Positions 6,936-13,950 of a stretch of 16,915 nucleotides of DNA are shown here, in pieces. Made by a program: the position numbers and the translations under genes. Numbering within the stretch: position 1 is the first letter of the stretch; the number at the start of each line of letters is the position of its first letter. The notes beneath the pieces were generated by a model that made no database searches, had not been told where the DNA came from, and saw only the letters and a program-made list of their open reading frames with translations. Source of the stretch: JBARRS01 sp049644345 (GTDB lineage: Bacteria > Actinomycetota > Thermoleophilia > Gaiellales > Gaiellaceae); contig JBARRS010000084.1 of the NCBI GenBank assembly GCA_049644345.1, forward strand, positions 1 through 16,915, read 5' to 3'.

Positions 6936-7322
6936 ATGCAGGTGAGGCGTCTCTCGTGGCTCGGCATCCGGACCGACAAGTACGACCAGACGACCGCCTT
7001 CTTCAAGGACGTTCTCGGACTCGCAGTCGTCGACGAGCGGCCGGGCTTCGCGATGTTCCAGCTCCCCGGAGCGGATCACGATTACGTCGAGGTCTTCGGG
7101 GCTGACGATCCGGATACGAGCTTCATGGCGACGGGCCCGGTCGTCGGAGTGCTGGTCGACGACATCGAGCAGACGCGGGACCACTTGGAGGCCGCCGGGG
7201 TCGAGCTGATCGGCTCGATCGAGTGGTCGTCTCGGACCGAAGGCTACGGCTGGTTCCATTTCCGCGGGCCGGACGGCAACGTCTACGGCTGCATGCAGGG
7301 CTCGCGGGCCACGGCCGGCTAG
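6936..7322 (+). CDS. VOC (vicinal oxygen chelate / glyoxalase-fold) family protein
   Basis: 128 aa, a single VOC domain of two beta-alpha-beta-beta-beta modules. Module one runs WLGIRTDKYDQTTAFFKDVLGLAVV to DHDYVEVFG; module two runs VVGVLVDDIEQTRDHLEAAGVEL to GPDGNVYGCMQ. The family includes glyoxalases, dioxygenases and resistance proteins. Only E52 (DYVEVFG) is kept among the usual ligand positions. The positions normally holding His at the start of each module and Glu near the end (here GNVYGC) are changed, so a metal-dependent reaction cannot be assumed. Start ATG 6936 was chosen over the longer in-frame start at 6843, which overlaps the preceding gene. Confidence 0.88.
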   Translation: MQVRRLSWLGIRTDKYDQTTAFFKDVLGLAVVDERPGFAMFQLPGADHDYVEVFGADDPDTSFMATGPVVGVLVDDIEQTRDHLEAAGVELIGSIEWSSRTEGYGWFHFRGPDGNVYGCMQGSRATAG

Positions 7323-7334
7323 CAACGCCGCGGC

Positions 7335-7340
7335 TAGGCT
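7335..7340 (+). promoter_or_regulatory. Putative -10 element of a leaderless promoter for the MFS gene at 7347
   Basis: TAGGCT exactly 6 nt before GTG 7347, so the predicted transcription start falls on or beside the start codon. The same hexamer occurs at 8526-8531 and at 16239-16244 on the minus strand. Confidence 0.5.
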
Positions 7341-7346
7341 GCCGCG

Positions 7347-8528
7347 GTGCGCGCGGCGATCGACAAGCGGGCGATGGCGGCGCTGTCGAGTGGCCATCTC
7401 GCGGTCGATTTCGCCAACGGTGCGCTACCGGCGCTGCTGCCGTTCCTCGTCGAGAAGTTCGGCCTCACGTACACGCTTGCGGGCGCGCTGATCCTCGCCT
7501 CGGCGGTCTCCTCGTCGATCGTCCAGCCACTGTTCGGGCTCTGGTCCGACGCGCGAGGCGCCATGTGGCTCCTGCCGGCGGGCGTCGCCGTCGCCGGCGT
7601 CGGAATCGGTGTCACGGCGATCGCGCCGAGCTACTGGCTTGCGCTCGTGTTCGTCGTCGTCTCCGGGCTCGGCGTCGCGGCCTACCACCCGGAGGGCTCC
7701 AAGTTCGCCGCTTTCGCGAGCGGCAGGCGCCGGGCCAGCGGCATGTCGCTCTTCTCGATCGGCGGCAACATCGGCTTCGCGCTCGGACCGACGGTGGCGA
7801 CTCCGCTCGTGGTCGCCTTCGGTCTCGGCGGCGGCCTCTTGCTGATGGCCCCGTGCATCGCGATCGCGCTCGCGCTCGTGGCGCTCGGGCCGTTCCTGCG
7901 CGGCTTCGTGCCGGACCACGCGACGCGTCCTGGAGTCCACGGAGAAGCCGAAAACCGCCCCGGGGCGCTGGCGCTCCTGCTGGGCGTGATCGCCTTCCGG
8001 AGCGTCTCCTGGTTCGGGCTCGTCACGTTCGTGCCGCTGTGGGAGGTCTCGCTCGGCCACTCGAAGGCACACGGCAACCACCTGCTCTCGCTGATGCTCT
8101 TCGCCGGCGGCCTCGGGACGCTCGTGGCGGGCCCCCTCGCGGACCGGCTCGGGCGGCGGCCGGTGCTGGTGGGGAGTCTCTTTGCAACGCCGCCGCTGAT
8201 CCTCGCGTTCATCCTGGTGGGCGGGATTCCAGGCGCGATCGCGCTCGCACTCGTCGGTGTCTGCGTGATCGGGACCTTCGGGGTCACGATGGTGATGAGC
8301 CAGGAGTACCTCCCGGGGCGGATCGGGATGGCCTCCGGACTTTCGATTGGGCTCTCGATCGGCCTCGGCGGCGTAGGCGCCGTCGCGCTGGGTGCGATCG
8401 CGGACTCGATCGACCTGCGGGCTGCGCTCTACGTCGCCGCCGCCGTGCCCGTGCTCGCCGTCGTGCTCGGGCTGATGCTTCCGTCTCCGCGCGCGCGACG
8501 GTTCGAGCCCGAGCCCGTCGTGAGCTAG
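7347..8528 (+). CDS. MFS transporter, fosmidomycin-resistance (Fsr) type
   Basis: 393 aa with about 12 hydrophobic segments, the normal size and shape of a major facilitator exporter. The stretch GLGVAAYHPEGSKFA (108-121) matches the Fsr-family signature, and the second half has a motif-A-like loop, GPLADRLGRRP. Known members export fosmidomycin and other small molecules by proton antiport; the substrate here is unknown. Start GTG 7347 is favoured by the TAGGCT hexamer 6 nt upstream; no Shine-Dalgarno site is present. Its stop codon TAG is itself the beginning of the -10-like hexamer of the next gene. Confidence 0.88.
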   Translation: MRAAIDKRAMAALSSGHLAVDFANGALPALLPFLVEKFGLTYTLAGALILASAVSSSIVQPLFGLWSDARGAMWLLPAGVAVAGVGIGVTAIAPSYWLALVFVVVSGLGVAAYHPEGSKFAAFASGRRRASGMSLFSIGGNIGFALGPTVATPLVVAFGLGGGLLLMAPCIAIALALVALGPFLRGFVPDHATRPGVHGEAENRPGALALLLGVIAFRSVSWFGLVTFVPLWEVSLGHSKAHGNHLLSLMLFAGGLGTLVAGPLADRLGRRPVLVGSLFATPPLILAFILVGGIPGAIALALVGVCVIGTFGVTMVMSQEYLPGRIGMASGLSIGLSIGLGGVGAVALGAIADSIDLRAALYVAAAVPVLAVVLGLMLPSPRARRFEPEPVVS

Positions 8529-8531
8529 GCT
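8526..8531 (+). promoter_or_regulatory. Putative -10 element for the SCP2-domain gene, overlapping a stop codon
   Basis: TAGGCT, whose first three bases are the TAG stop of the MFS gene, lies 9 nt before ATG 8541. The hexamer is the same as at 7335 and 16239. Confidence 0.42.
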
Positions 8532-8540
8532 CCCGCGACG

Positions 8541-8852
8541 ATGGAAGGCCAGACTCCGCGCGAGTTCTTCGAGACGCTGCCGTCGCGGGTGAATGAGGCC
8601 AACGCGGCGGGACTCACGGGCTCATGGACGTTCCAGGTCGAGCCCGCGGGTACGTGGACAGTGCGTGTCGACGACGGCCACGTCTCGGTCGAGGAGGGCT
8701 CAGACGAAGCCGACTGCACGATCTCGACCTCGGAGGACATCTTCATGGAGATCGTCCGCGGCGAGCGCAACCCGACGAGCGCGTACATGACGGGGAAGAT
8801 TCGGGTGAGGGGCGAGCTCGGAGCCGCGATGAAGCTTCAGCGCCTGTTCTAG
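8541..8852 (+). CDS. SCP2 sterol-binding domain protein
   Basis: 103 aa, a single SCP2-like fold. It has an N-terminal helix (REFFETLPSRVNEANAAG), GSWTFQVEPAGTWTVRVDDGHVSVEEG strands, DCTISTSEDIFMEIVRGERNPTSAYMTGKIRVRGEL and a final helix ending MKLQRLF. Family members bind lipids or acyl-CoA-like ligands in a hydrophobic tunnel. A role with the acyl-CoA genes nearby is plausible but inferred. It is cytosolic, with no signal peptide. Its stop lies 3 bp from the stop of the convergent biotin carboxylase gene, with no visible terminator hairpin between them. Confidence 0.88.
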   Translation: MEGQTPREFFETLPSRVNEANAAGLTGSWTFQVEPAGTWTVRVDDGHVSVEEGSDEADCTISTSEDIFMEIVRGERNPTSAYMTGKIRVRGELGAAMKLQRLF

Positions 8853-8855
8853 GCG

Positions 8856-10475
8856 CTACTCCTCGAGCTCGACGAGAACCGTTCCCCCGGCGACGAGGTC
8901 GCCTTCTGCGACGTGCACCGCGCGGACGACCGCCTCGTACGGGGAGACGACCGGCGTCTCCATCTTCATCGCCTCCAGCACGACGAGGGGCTGGCGCGGC
9001 CGGACCCGGTCGCCCTCGGAGACGAGCACTCGGATCACCGTGCCGGGCATCGGCGCCGGCAGTGCGCTCTGCTCGCGCGTGCCGGTCTTCGACTCTCGAG
9101 TTACGAGGTCGACGTCGGGGCGCGCGGCTGGGGGTGGGGGAGCGAGGTTCAGCCGCCACGCGCTCGTCCAGGGTCGGGTCGGGATTCGCTCCGGACCGTT
9201 GGACAGCGGCGGGTACTCGTCGAGGAAGCGCGTCGTCGTACGGCCTGCGCGCACGATCGGGTGGGCGACGAGCCAGCGCAGGAACGGGAGGTTCGTCGTC
9301 ACGCCCTCGACCTCGGTTTCCGCGAGCGCGGCGGCGAGCCGGTCGAACGCCTCGTCGCGCGTCGCGCCGTGGGCGATCAGCTTCGCGATCATCGGGTCGT
9401 AGGCGACCCCGACCTCGTCGCCTTCGGCTACGCCGGCGTCGACGCGGACGACATCGGGCAGCCGCAGCCGCTCGATCCGGCCGGCCTGGGGCAGGAACGT
9501 GCGCGGATCCTCGGCGTAGAGCCGCACCTCGACCGCGTGGCCTCGCAAGTAACAGTCTGTTACTTGCAGAGGGTGGCCGGCCGCGATCTCGAGCTGTGCC
9601 CGAACGAGGTCGATCCCCGTCACCGCCTCGGTCACCGGGTGCTCAACCTGGATCCGACCGTTCAGCTCGAGCAGGTAGAAGTCGCGCCCGTCGAGCATGA
9701 ACTCGACCGTGCCGGCATTCCGGTAGCCGACCGCCCGGCCGAAGGCGACGGCCGCGTCGCTCATCCGCTCGCGCAGCTCGGCGTCGAGCGCGGGGGAGGG
9801 AGCCTCCTCGAGCACCTTCTGGTGTCGGCGCTGGATCGAGCACTCACGCTCCCCGAGCGCGTGCACGTTGCCGTTGGTGTCGGCGAGTAGCTGGATCTCG
9901 ACGTGCCGCGGCCGCTCGACGAAGCGCTCGCAGAAGACCCGGTCGTCCCCGAAGGCCGCCTTCGCCTCACGGCGGGCCGCTTCGACCGCCTCTTCGAGCT
10001 CGCCGTGCTCCCGGACGACGCGCATCCCCCGCCCGCCGCCGCCCGCGGCCGCCTTGACCATCAGGGGAAAGCCGAGCTCGTCCGGGTCTCCGGTCGGCAC
10101 GACCGGCAAGCCCGCCTCCCGCGCGATCCGCTTGGCCTCGAGCTTGTCGCCCCCCAGCCGAAGCGCCTCCGGCGTCGGCCCGACCCAGGTGAGGCCTGCC
10201 GCTTCGACCGCATCCGCGAAGTCCGCGCTCTCTGCGAGGAACCCGTAGCCGGGATGGATCGACTCTGCACCCGTCTCCTTCGCGGCGCGGATGTGATCCT
10301 CGGAGTGGAGGTACGAGCCGATCTCGACCGCCTCGTCCGCGGAGCGGGCGTGGAGCGAGCCGGCGTCGTCGGGCGCGACGACCGCGACCGTCGCGATGCC
10401 GAGCTCGCGGCACGCACGGAAGACGCGCAGCGCGATCTCGCCGCGGTTTGCTACGAGGAGCTTTCGGATCGCCAC
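8856..10475 (-). CDS. Acyl-CoA carboxylase alpha subunit (biotin carboxylase + BCCP), probably methylcrotonyl-CoA type
   Basis: 539 aa. Biotin carboxylase domain about 1-440: LLVANRGEIALR at the N-terminus, ATP-grasp glycine loop KAAAGGGGRGM (141-151), ERECSIQRRHQK (209-220) and the catalytic segment LNGRIQVEHPVTE (271-283; more often xNTRxQVEH). A short linker of about 30 residues leads to a biotinyl domain (about 472-539) with EAMKM, biotinylated at K504. It charges biotin with bicarbonate and ATP for transfer to an acyl-CoA. Overlap by 25 bp with the LiuC-type hydratase stop, and an MCC-type beta subunit nearby, suggest leucine degradation. Typical MCC alpha subunits are about 650 aa or longer; the BT domain between BC and BCCP appears absent. 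Start GTG 10475. A perfect palindrome encodes residues around 303-311. Confidence 0.93.
   Translation of the reverse strand: MAIRKLLVANRGEIALRVFRACRELGIATVAVVAPDDAGSLHARSADEAVEIGSYLHSEDHIRAAKETGAESIHPGYGFLAESADFADAVEAAGLTWVGPTPEALRLGGDKLEAKRIAREAGLPVVPTGDPDELGFPLMVKAAAGGGGRGMRVVREHGELEEAVEAARREAKAAFGDDRVFCERFVERPRHVEIQLLADTNGNVHALGERECSIQRRHQKVLEEAPSPALDAELRERMSDAAVAFGRAVGYRNAGTVEFMLDGRDFYLLELNGRIQVEHPVTEAVTGIDLVRAQLEIAAGHPLQVTDCYLRGHAVEVRLYAEDPRTFLPQAGRIERLRLPDVVRVDAGVAEGDEVGVAYDPMIAKLIAHGATRDEAFDRLAAALAETEVEGVTTNLPFLRWLVAHPIVRAGRTTTRFLDEYPPLSNGPERIPTRPWTSAWRLNLAPPPPAARPDVDLVTRESKTGTREQSALPAPMPGTVIRVLVSEGDRVRPRQPLVVLEAMKMETPVVSPYEAVVRAVHVAEGDLVAGGTVLVELEE
9545..9567. repeat. Perfect 11-1-11 palindrome inside the biotin carboxylase gene
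   Basis: The plus strand reads GCAAGTAACAG, then T, then CTGTTACTTGC; the arms are exact reverse complements. On the coding strand it encodes LQVTDCYLR (303-311), between the conserved IAAGHPL and RGHAVEVRLYAEDP blocks, where homologues usually have a different, acidic/hydrophilic segment. The codons used (CAA, GTA, ACA, TGT, TTG, CGA) are AT-rich and unlike the rest of the gene. No second copy was seen in the window. It could be an inserted palindromic element or a binding site. Confidence 0.8.
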
Positions 10476-11206
10476 GCCGGCTTGCGCTTCTCGAGGAAGG
10501 CGCGCAGGCCCTCCTGGCCCTCGTCGCTCGTCCGCCGCTCGGCGGTCCGGCGCTCGGTCGCAAGCGCCTCCGGCCGGTCCAGCACGAGCCGCTTCGCCGC
10601 CCTCGCTGCCTCGGGTCCTGCCGAGAGGATCTCGCCGACGATCCGGTCGACCGCCGCGTCGAGCTCCGCAGCAACCTCCTGCACGAGTCCGATCCGGAGC
10701 GCCGTTTGTGCGTCGAAGCGCTCACCGGTGACGAAGTAGCGGCGCGCGGCGCTCTCGCCGATCTTCGCGAGGGCGAAGGGCGAGATCACGGATGGGATGA
10801 TCCCGAGCTTCACCTCTGCGAACGCGAACTGGGCATCCACGGCCGCGACCGCGACATCGGAGCACGCGACGAGCCCGCAGCCGCCGCCGAGCGCGTGGCC
10901 TTGCACCCGTACGACCACGGGCGCGGGGCACTCGTTCAGCTTCTCGAGCATCTGCCGCAGGCGGCGCGCGTCCTGCACGTTCTCCTCGTAGCTGAGCTCG
11001 ATCGAGGCACGCATCCACTCGACGTCGGCGCCGGCCGAGAAGCTCTCGCCCTCGCCGGCGAGCACCACCACTCTCGCGTCGCCGACCTCGTCGAACGCCT
11101 CCGCCAGCTCGGCGATCAGCTCGGCGTCGAAGGCGTTGCGCTGGTCAGGACGTGCGAGCGAGATCCGGAGAACCGGCCCGTCCCGCTCCGTGCGCAACGC
11201 GCTCAT
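10451..11206 (-). CDS. liuC: Enoyl-CoA hydratase/isomerase family, methylglutaconyl-CoA hydratase (LiuC) type
   Basis: 251 aa, crotonase fold. The oxyanion-hole motif is FSAGADVEWM (56-65), and the second block is GHALGGGCGLVACSD (103-117). The segment PSVISPFALAKIGESAARRYFVTGERFDA (138-166) closely recalls LiuC of the leucine/isoprenoid pathway, which hydrates 3-methylglutaconyl-CoA to HMG-CoA. The first of the two classic catalytic glutamates is Gly111, as I recall for LiuC-type enzymes; the second is E131 in FAEVKLG. It precedes the biotin carboxylase gene with a 25-bp overlap, so product and substrate enzymes are coupled. Start ATG 11206 has a TAAGCT hexamer 7 nt upstream and no ribosome-binding site. 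Confidence 0.9.
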   Translation of the reverse strand: MSALRTERDGPVLRISLARPDQRNAFDAELIAELAEAFDEVGDARVVVLAGEGESFSAGADVEWMRASIELSYEENVQDARRLRQMLEKLNECPAPVVVRVQGHALGGGCGLVACSDVAVAAVDAQFAFAEVKLGIIPSVISPFALAKIGESAARRYFVTGERFDAQTALRIGLVQEVAAELDAAVDRIVGEILSAGPEAARAAKRLVLDRPEALATERRTAERRTSDEGQEGLRAFLEKRKPAWRSESSS

Positions 11207-11213
11207 CGCGCGG

Positions 11214-11219
11214 AGCTTA
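11214..11219 (-). promoter_or_regulatory. Putative -10 element of a leaderless promoter for liuC
   Basis: TAAGCT on the minus strand, 7 nt before ATG 11206. It overlaps a plus-strand TAAAGT (11218-11223) that could serve the divergent oxidoreductase, within a 40-bp intergenic region. Confidence 0.48.
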
Positions 11220-11223
11220 AAGT
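11218..11223 (+). promoter_or_regulatory. Putative -10 element for the FAD oxidoreductase
   Basis: TAAAGT fits TAnnnT and would give a leader of roughly 17 nt containing the GAGAGG ribosome-binding site. It shares two base pairs with the minus-strand -10 candidate of liuC. No clear -35. Confidence 0.35.
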
Positions 11224-11234
11224 CGAGCCGTGCT

Positions 11235-11240
11235 GAGAGG
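11235..11240 (+). promoter_or_regulatory. Shine-Dalgarno GAGAGG deciding the start of the FAD oxidoreductase
   Basis: GAGAGG lies 6 nt before GTG 11247, which begins the MARIAVAGAGAAG nucleotide-binding fold. It favours this start over the longer frame start at 11136, which lies inside the divergent liuC gene. Confidence 0.55.
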
Positions 11241-11246
11241 CAGCGC

Positions 11247-12284
11247 GTGGCCCGAATCGCCGTAGCGGGCGCTGGGGCGGCCGGAGCTTCGGTCGCCTAC
11301 CACCTCGCCGAGCTCGGCGCCGACGAGGTCGTCCTCGTTGAGCGTGGCGAGATCGCGTCCGGTGCCACGTCGAAGGCGATGGGCGGAGTGCGGCAGCAAT
11401 TCTCGACCCCAGAGGAGGTGCGGCTCGCGCAGGCGAGCATCCGCTTCTTCGAGGAGCTTGGCGAGCCGTTCTTCTCCCAGGTCGGCTACCTCTTCCTCGC
11501 GACGACGCAAGACGGGCTCGCCACGCTCGAGGAGCGGATGGAGCTGCAGCGCTCGCTCGGCGTTCCGGTCGAGCCCACGGACGTGCCGGCGGGCGTGCGC
11601 GGAGACGACGTTCTCGGCGCCGTCGTCTGCCGCCAGGACGGCGTCGCCGATCCGCCTGCGGTTACACGCGAGCTCGTGCGCCGGGCGCGGGTGGAGGTGC
11701 GGGAGCAGACGCGCGTCGAGGAGGTGGATGCGGACATCGTCGTGATCGCCTGCGGGCCGTGGTCGGGCGAGGTGGCGGCGCACTACGGCGTCGAGCTTCC
11801 GATCCGGCCCCTCTGCCGGCAGTTGCTCGAGACCTCCTCGATCACCGAGCTGCCGCCCGACCTGCCGATGACGATCGAGGCCGAGACGACCTTCCACTTC
11901 CGCCGCCGAGGAGACCGGCTCGTGCTGGCGATGGTCGACGCGGAGCCCCGCTGGGGGTTCGACGAGGTCGTCGACGAGAGCGTGATTCCCGATCGGCTCG
12001 CACGGCTCGAGCACCGCTTTCCCGCCGCGGCCGGCGCCCGAATCGACCACGCCTGGGCCGGGCTCTACGACATGACGCCCGACGCGCACCCGATCCTCGG
12101 CCGCGTCGGCGACGGCGTCTATGCGGCCTGCGGCTTCTCAGGGCACGGGTTCATGCAGTCGCCCGCGGTCGGGCGCGCGCTCGCAGAGGAGATCCTGGGC
12201 TTGGATCCGAGCTTCGACCTCTCGCCGTACCGGCTCGAGCGCTTCGCCTCAGGCGCCGTCTTCCCCGAGCGGATCGTGCTCTGA
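11247..12284 (+). CDS. FAD-dependent oxidoreductase, DAO family (sarcosine oxidase / glycine oxidase-like)
   Basis: 345 aa. An N-terminal dinucleotide-binding motif, AGAGAAGASVAYHLAELGADEVVLVERG (7-34; GxGxxG at 8-13), is followed by SGATSKAMGGVRQQFS, a typical DAO-family FAD contact. The C-terminus has AGLYDMTPDAHPILG and GVYAACGFSGHGFMQSPAVG, the second FAD-binding motif of this family. Members oxidise amines or amino acids such as sarcosine, glycine, dimethylglycine or proline, with FAD as cofactor. No substrate can be assigned. It is cytosolic and stands alone on the plus strand between two minus-strand blocks. Its last 36 bp are overlapped on the opposite strand by a 55-aa gene. Confidence 0.9.
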   Translation: MARIAVAGAGAAGASVAYHLAELGADEVVLVERGEIASGATSKAMGGVRQQFSTPEEVRLAQASIRFFEELGEPFFSQVGYLFLATTQDGLATLEERMELQRSLGVPVEPTDVPAGVRGDDVLGAVVCRQDGVADPPAVTRELVRRARVEVREQTRVEEVDADIVVIACGPWSGEVAAHYGVELPIRPLCRQLLETSSITELPPDLPMTIEAETTFHFRRRGDRLVLAMVDAEPRWGFDEVVDESVIPDRLARLEHRFPAAAGARIDHAWAGLYDMTPDAHPILGRVGDGVYAACGFSGHGFMQSPAVGRALAEEILGLDPSFDLSPYRLERFASGAVFPERIVL

Positions 12285-12416
12285 CGGCAGCTTCGCGATC
12301 ACCTGCTTGATCGCCCGCAGCGTGTCCGCCTCGTCGTGCCCGAAGTCCTCGAGGAATGAGCGAAGCGCCGCGCGGACGAGTCGCAGCTCGTCCTCCGTCA
12401 GCTCGATCGTGTGCAT
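12249..12416 (-). CDS. Small conserved-looking acidic protein (55 aa)
   Basis: Translation from ATG 12416 gives MHTIELTEDELRLVRAALRSF, then LEDFGHDEADTLRAIKQVIAK, then a short tail ending at TGA 12249-12251. It looks like a compact helical, acidic cytosolic protein. I recall similar short proteins (xxIELxDEELxLVRxALRSFLEDFGHDE) annotated as hypothetical in actinobacteria. A TACGTT hexamer lies 7 nt upstream of ATG, matching the leaderless pattern. It is 22 nt downstream of the DHA2 transporter stop on the same strand and overlaps the convergent oxidoreductase by 36 bp. Function unknown. Confidence 0.68.
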   Translation of the reverse strand: MHTIELTEDELRLVRAALRSFLEDFGHDEADTLRAIKQVIAKLPSEHDPLGEDGA

Positions 12417-12423
12417 CGCCGGA

Positions 12424-12429
12424 AACGTA
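12424..12429 (-). promoter_or_regulatory. Putative -10 element of a leaderless promoter for the 55-aa gene
   Basis: TACGTT on the minus strand, 7 nt before ATG 12416, in the short gap after the transporter stop. It suggests that the 55-aa gene can be expressed on its own. Confidence 0.43.
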
Positions 12430-12438
12430 ACTGCTGTC

Positions 12439-13950
12439 CTACGTCTGCGCCGTCTCGGCGGCGGTTCTCGGCGTTGGAGCGGGAATTCGCAGGAGCGCGG
12501 CCGCAGCGATCGCTCCGACGAGCACCGTCCCGGCGCCGATCAGCAACACCTCATTGAGGCCGCTGACGAACGCGACCGCCGCCGGATGGACCAGAGCCGG
12601 GCGACCCGCCGCGGCGCGCGTGCCCGCCGAGCTGACGGCTTCCGCGAAAGCACGGCTGTGGTGCCCCGTTGTCGCGGTGAGCGAGCGTGCCGCCCGGCGC
12701 TCGAGGAACGCACCGAGCGCGGCGACTCCCATCGCGACCCCGCTGAGGCGGAAGCAGTTGTTGATCCCCGATGCCATGCCTGCCCGCGCCGGGTCGACCA
12801 CGCGCAAGGCGGTGCCCGCGATCGCGGGATTCGAGAGCCCGATTCCGATGCCTCCGACGAGCAAGCCTGCGAGCAGCGCCGTCCAATGTGACCCTGCCGA
12901 GAGGCCCGCCATGAGCAGCAGCCCGGCTCCCACGATGGCCAGGCCGCCCCCAAGAATGATCCGGCTCGGGACTCGGGCGGCGATGCGCCGCGTTGCAAGC
13001 GGCACGACAAAGACGAACGCGGTCAGGGGCAAGAAGCGGATGCCGGCGCCGAGCGCCGAATAGCCGAGCACGTCCTGCAGGTAGATCGAAAGGTACGGAA
13101 AGACCGCGAACATCCCGGCGCCGATACAGAACGTGGCGAGCGACACGCCGACGAAGGCTGGCTGGCGGAAGAGGGAAACGTCGAGCATCGGCCGTTCCTG
13201 CCGGACCTCGATCAGGACGAACGCGACCAGCAAAGCGATCCCGCCGACGAGGGCGGTGAGAATCAGCGGGCTGCTCCAGCCGCGCGCGTTTCCGCGTAGC
13301 AGCCCGAAGACGATGGCGAAGAGCGCCGCAGAGAACGTCACGAGGCCCGCGACGTCTGCGTGCACCGCTCCTTCGTCTCGCGACTCCGGGATCCGCTTCA
13401 GCCCGAGAAGAAACGCGAACAGCCCGATCGGCACGTTCACGAAGAAGATCCACCGCCAGCCCAACGCCGTCGTGAGGATGCCGCCGACGAGCGGGCCCGA
13501 GGCAACCGCGGCGCCGATCGTCGCTCCCCAGAGCGCGATCGCCTGGAATCGCTCGGCGCCTCGATACTCGTGCCCGATCAGCGCCAACGCTGTCGCGAAC
13601 AGCGCTGCTCCGCCGATTCCCTGCACCGCGCGTGCGACGTCGAGCGCGGCGACGTTCCAGGCCAACCCGCAGAGCAGCGACGCGCTGCTGAAGACCACTA
13701 CTCCGCCGATGAACACGAGTCGCCGCCCGAAACGGTCGGCCAAAGCGCCCGCTGACAGGATCAGCGCCGCGAGCGTGAGCGCATACGCATCAACGACCCA
13801 TTGCAGCCCGGTGAGGCTCGCGGACAGCCGATGCTGGATGCTCGGCAGGGCCACGTTCACGATCGTGATGTCGAGCAGGAGCATGAACGTCGTCACGCAG
13901 ACGGCGATCAGCGTCCAACGACGTCCGGAAGTGGTGGCCTCTAACCCCAC
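12439..13950 (-). CDS. MFS drug exporter, DHA2 (EmrB/QacA) family
   Basis: 503 aa, the size of 14-TM DHA2 transporters. It has motif D1 LDITIVNVALP (26-36), motif A GALADRFGRR (68-77) and the antiporter motif C GPLVGGIL in TM5. A large hydrophobic second half ends in a short cytoplasmic tail. It is a proton-driven inner-membrane exporter of drugs or metabolites; the substrate is unknown. Start GTG 13950 overlaps the end of the cupin gene by 10 bp, so the two are probably translated from one message. Long open frames on the plus strand over this gene are shadows. Confidence 0.93.
   Translation of the reverse strand: MGLEATTSGRRWTLIAVCVTTFMLLLDITIVNVALPSIQHRLSASLTGLQWVVDAYALTLAALILSAGALADRFGRRLVFIGGVVVFSSASLLCGLAWNVAALDVARAVQGIGGAALFATALALIGHEYRGAERFQAIALWGATIGAAVASGPLVGGILTTALGWRWIFFVNVPIGLFAFLLGLKRIPESRDEGAVHADVAGLVTFSAALFAIVFGLLRGNARGWSSPLILTALVGGIALLVAFVLIEVRQERPMLDVSLFRQPAFVGVSLATFCIGAGMFAVFPYLSIYLQDVLGYSALGAGIRFLPLTAFVFVVPLATRRIAARVPSRIILGGGLAIVGAGLLLMAGLSAGSHWTALLAGLLVGGIGIGLSNPAIAGTALRVVDPARAGMASGINNCFRLSGVAMGVAALGAFLERRAARSLTATTGHHSRAFAEAVSSAGTRAAAGRPALVHPAAVAFVSGLNEVLLIGAGTVLVGAIAAAALLRIPAPTPRTAAETAQT

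Noticed and set aside
7223..8596. 457-aa plus-strand frame over the MFS transporter
   Set aside because: Arg-rich, without hydrophobic segments, and in conflict with the well-supported MFS frame in the same direction.
8842..8870. Bidirectional terminator between the SCP2 gene and the biotin carboxylase gene
   Set aside because: The stops are only 3 bp apart and no stable hairpin with a T-tract is visible around them.
12551..13453. 300-aa minus-strand frame and several plus-strand frames over the DHA2 exporter
   Set aside because: They overlap a complete 14-TM transporter with family motifs and show only shadow composition.
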